A DNA stretch of 64,000 nucleotides from Stenotrophomonas sp. UBA7346 (GTDB lineage: Bacteria; Pseudomonadota; Gammaproteobacteria; Xanthomonadales; Xanthomonadaceae), in contig DKPB01000023.1 of assembly GCA_002471015.1 (NCBI GenBank), positions 1-64,000 on the forward strand, in the 5' to 3' direction. The notes under the pieces were generated by a model that saw nothing but the letters and a program-made list of their open reading frames with translations, had not been told where the DNA came from and made no database searches. The position numbers and the translations under genes were made by a program. Shown here piece after piece: positions 63,303-64,000 of this stretch. Numbering within the stretch: the first letter of the stretch is position 1; each line of letters starts with the position of its first letter.

Positions 63303-63481
63303 CCCTTCTCCCTGCGGGAGAAGAGCCTGTCCCCGCGAAGGCGGGGATGCCCGGAGGGCGGATGCTTTTGTTTTTCCCTTCTCCCTCCGGGAGAAGGTGC
63401 CCGGAGGGCGGATGAGGGTCGGTTGCGCCTTGAGCGCGGACCTACCCTCACCCCAACCCCTCTCCCGAAGGGAGAGGGGCT
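63303..63481. repeat. Composite intergenic repeat (two CTTCTCCC units plus CCCCTCTCCC unit)
   Basis: Unit one (63303-63364) has CTTCTCCCTGCGGGAGAAG and CCCCGCGAAGGCGGGG hairpins. Unit two (63376-63419) has CTTCTCCC/GGGAGAAG with GGGCGGATGAGGG. A third hairpin CCCTCTCCCGAAGGGAGAGGG lies at 63458-63479. The order of units two and three matches the repeat inside metH. Confidence 0.8.
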
Positions 63482-63489
63482 TCAAGCAG

Positions 63490-64000
63490 TCAGTGCCTTT
63501 TGCCCTTCCGTGGCACAAACGACAGCGCCTTCTCGTACGCCGGCTGCAGCTCCTCCGGCGAGCCCACATCAATGCCCATTTCGCTGACCCGGCCGTCGCG
63601 CAGGCTGTAGACCCAGCCGTGCACCATCAGCTTCTGGCCGCGGGCCCAGGCGTCCTGCACGATGGTCGAGCGGCAGGCATTGACCACCTGCTCGATCACG
63701 TTCAGTTCGCACAGGCGCGCGTGGCGCAGCTCCGGGTCGTCGATCTGCGAGAGGATTTCGTCGTGCTTCTGGGCGACATCGCCGACATGTCGCAGCCAGT
63801 TGTCGGCCAGGCCCACGCGCACGTGGTTCAGCGCCGCATGCACGCCGCCGCAGCCGTAGTGGCCGACGATCAGGATGTGCTTGATCTTGAGCTGGTCCAC
63901 CGCGTACTGGATGACGCTCAGGCAGTTCAGGTCGGTATGCACCACCACGTTGGCGACATTGCGGTGCACGAAGATCTCGCCCGGGGCCATGCCGATGATC
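63490..64000 (-). CDS. can: Beta-class carbonic anhydrase (5' end cut by window)
   Basis: At least 170 residues of a beta carbonic anhydrase. The gene continues beyond 64000: the frame runs on upstream of the first seen Met as IIG. Zinc ligands His and second Cys are seen in VGHYGCGGVHAALN; the first Cys lies outside the window. The VFVHRN-like motif is EIFVHRNVANVV, and the C-terminus VHGWVYSLRDGRVSEM is typical. It interconverts CO2 and bicarbonate in the cytoplasm. Confidence 0.93.
   Translation of the reverse strand, partial: IIGMAPGEIFVHRNVANVVVHTDLNCLSVIQYAVDQLKIKHILIVGHYGCGGVHAALNHVRVGLADNWLRHVGDVAQKHDEILSQIDDPELRHARLCELNVIEQVVNACRSTIVQDAWARGQKLMVHGWVYSLRDGRVSEMGIDVGSPEELQPAYEKALSFVPRKGKRH

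Noticed and set aside
63269..63451. N-terminal extension of the 3-hydroxyanthranilate dioxygenase
   Set aside because: The added residues are a translation of the intergenic repeat; the family begins at MLPLPLNLLGW, with a start at 63268.

Overview
The window joins two stretches of different ancestry. Positions 1 to about 9,650 read like Pseudomonas: sucB, lpd, sucC, sucD, a BraB/BrnQ carrier, a DUF599 protein and two hot-dog thioesterases lie in the usual Pseudomonas order, and their proteins match what I remember of Pseudomonas sequences. From about 9,650 to 64,000 the window reads like Stenotrophomonas/Xanthomonas (Xanthomonadaceae). It has a split methionine synthase, a kynurenine route toward NAD, a 180-kDa NAD-dependent glutamate dehydrogenase, an HpaR1/YtrA-like GntR operon and GTAG-headed (SMAG-type) intergenic repeats. 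The switch falls inside the lipoyl domain of sucB: the first ~33 codons look xanthomonad and the rest pseudomonad. It is either a homologous recombination junction or an assembly chimera. No search was run; lineage calls rest on recalled family sequences and on repeats that occur only to the right of the junction.

Layout, left part (all minus strand): a membrane protein of unknown function, two overlapping PaaI-like thioesterases, a DUF599 membrane protein and brnQ; then a strong terminator and sucD-sucC, lpd, sucB and sucA (2-oxoglutarate dehydrogenase and succinyl-CoA synthetase). Next come an acetyltransferase overlapping a JmjC-type ribosomal oxygenase with an acidic tail, a DUF3060 lipoprotein, purB, and fumC (plus). 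Positions 19.5-23.9 kb hold a seven-gene envelope operon (two DUF/lipoproteins, a beta-solenoid protein with GSGD repeats, an ABC exporter pair, a YtrA-type GntR regulator and a small lipoprotein) behind a promoter overlapped by a palindrome.

Middle part: on the plus strand, a periplasmic glutathione peroxidase, an FKBP isomerase with a duplicated N-terminal domain, ugd, slyX, a DUF2058 protein and an OafA-type acyltransferase. Then an MFS transporter, an amidohydrolase, an ankyrin lipoprotein divergent from a LysR regulator, and a frameshifted NlpC/P60-like gene. A methionine-cycle operon follows (ArsR-methyltransferase regulator, homocysteine methyltransferase half of MetH, an SDR protein, cobalamin half of MetH). 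The cobalamin half carries an intergenic repeat translated in frame.

Right part: acyl-CoA dehydrogenase, a TetR-RND efflux operon, the large glutamate dehydrogenase, a 50-bp perfect inverted repeat, NAD kinase, a 5'-nucleotidase, and a trimethylamine-monooxygenase-like flavoprotein behind a long structured leader. After a DUF2939 protein and an SRPBCC protein come DUF2461, exonuclease I, kmo, kynU and the 3-hydroxyanthranilate dioxygenase on the minus strand, and a carbonic anhydrase cut by the window edge. No rRNA, tRNA, CRISPR array, integrase, transposase or phage gene was seen.
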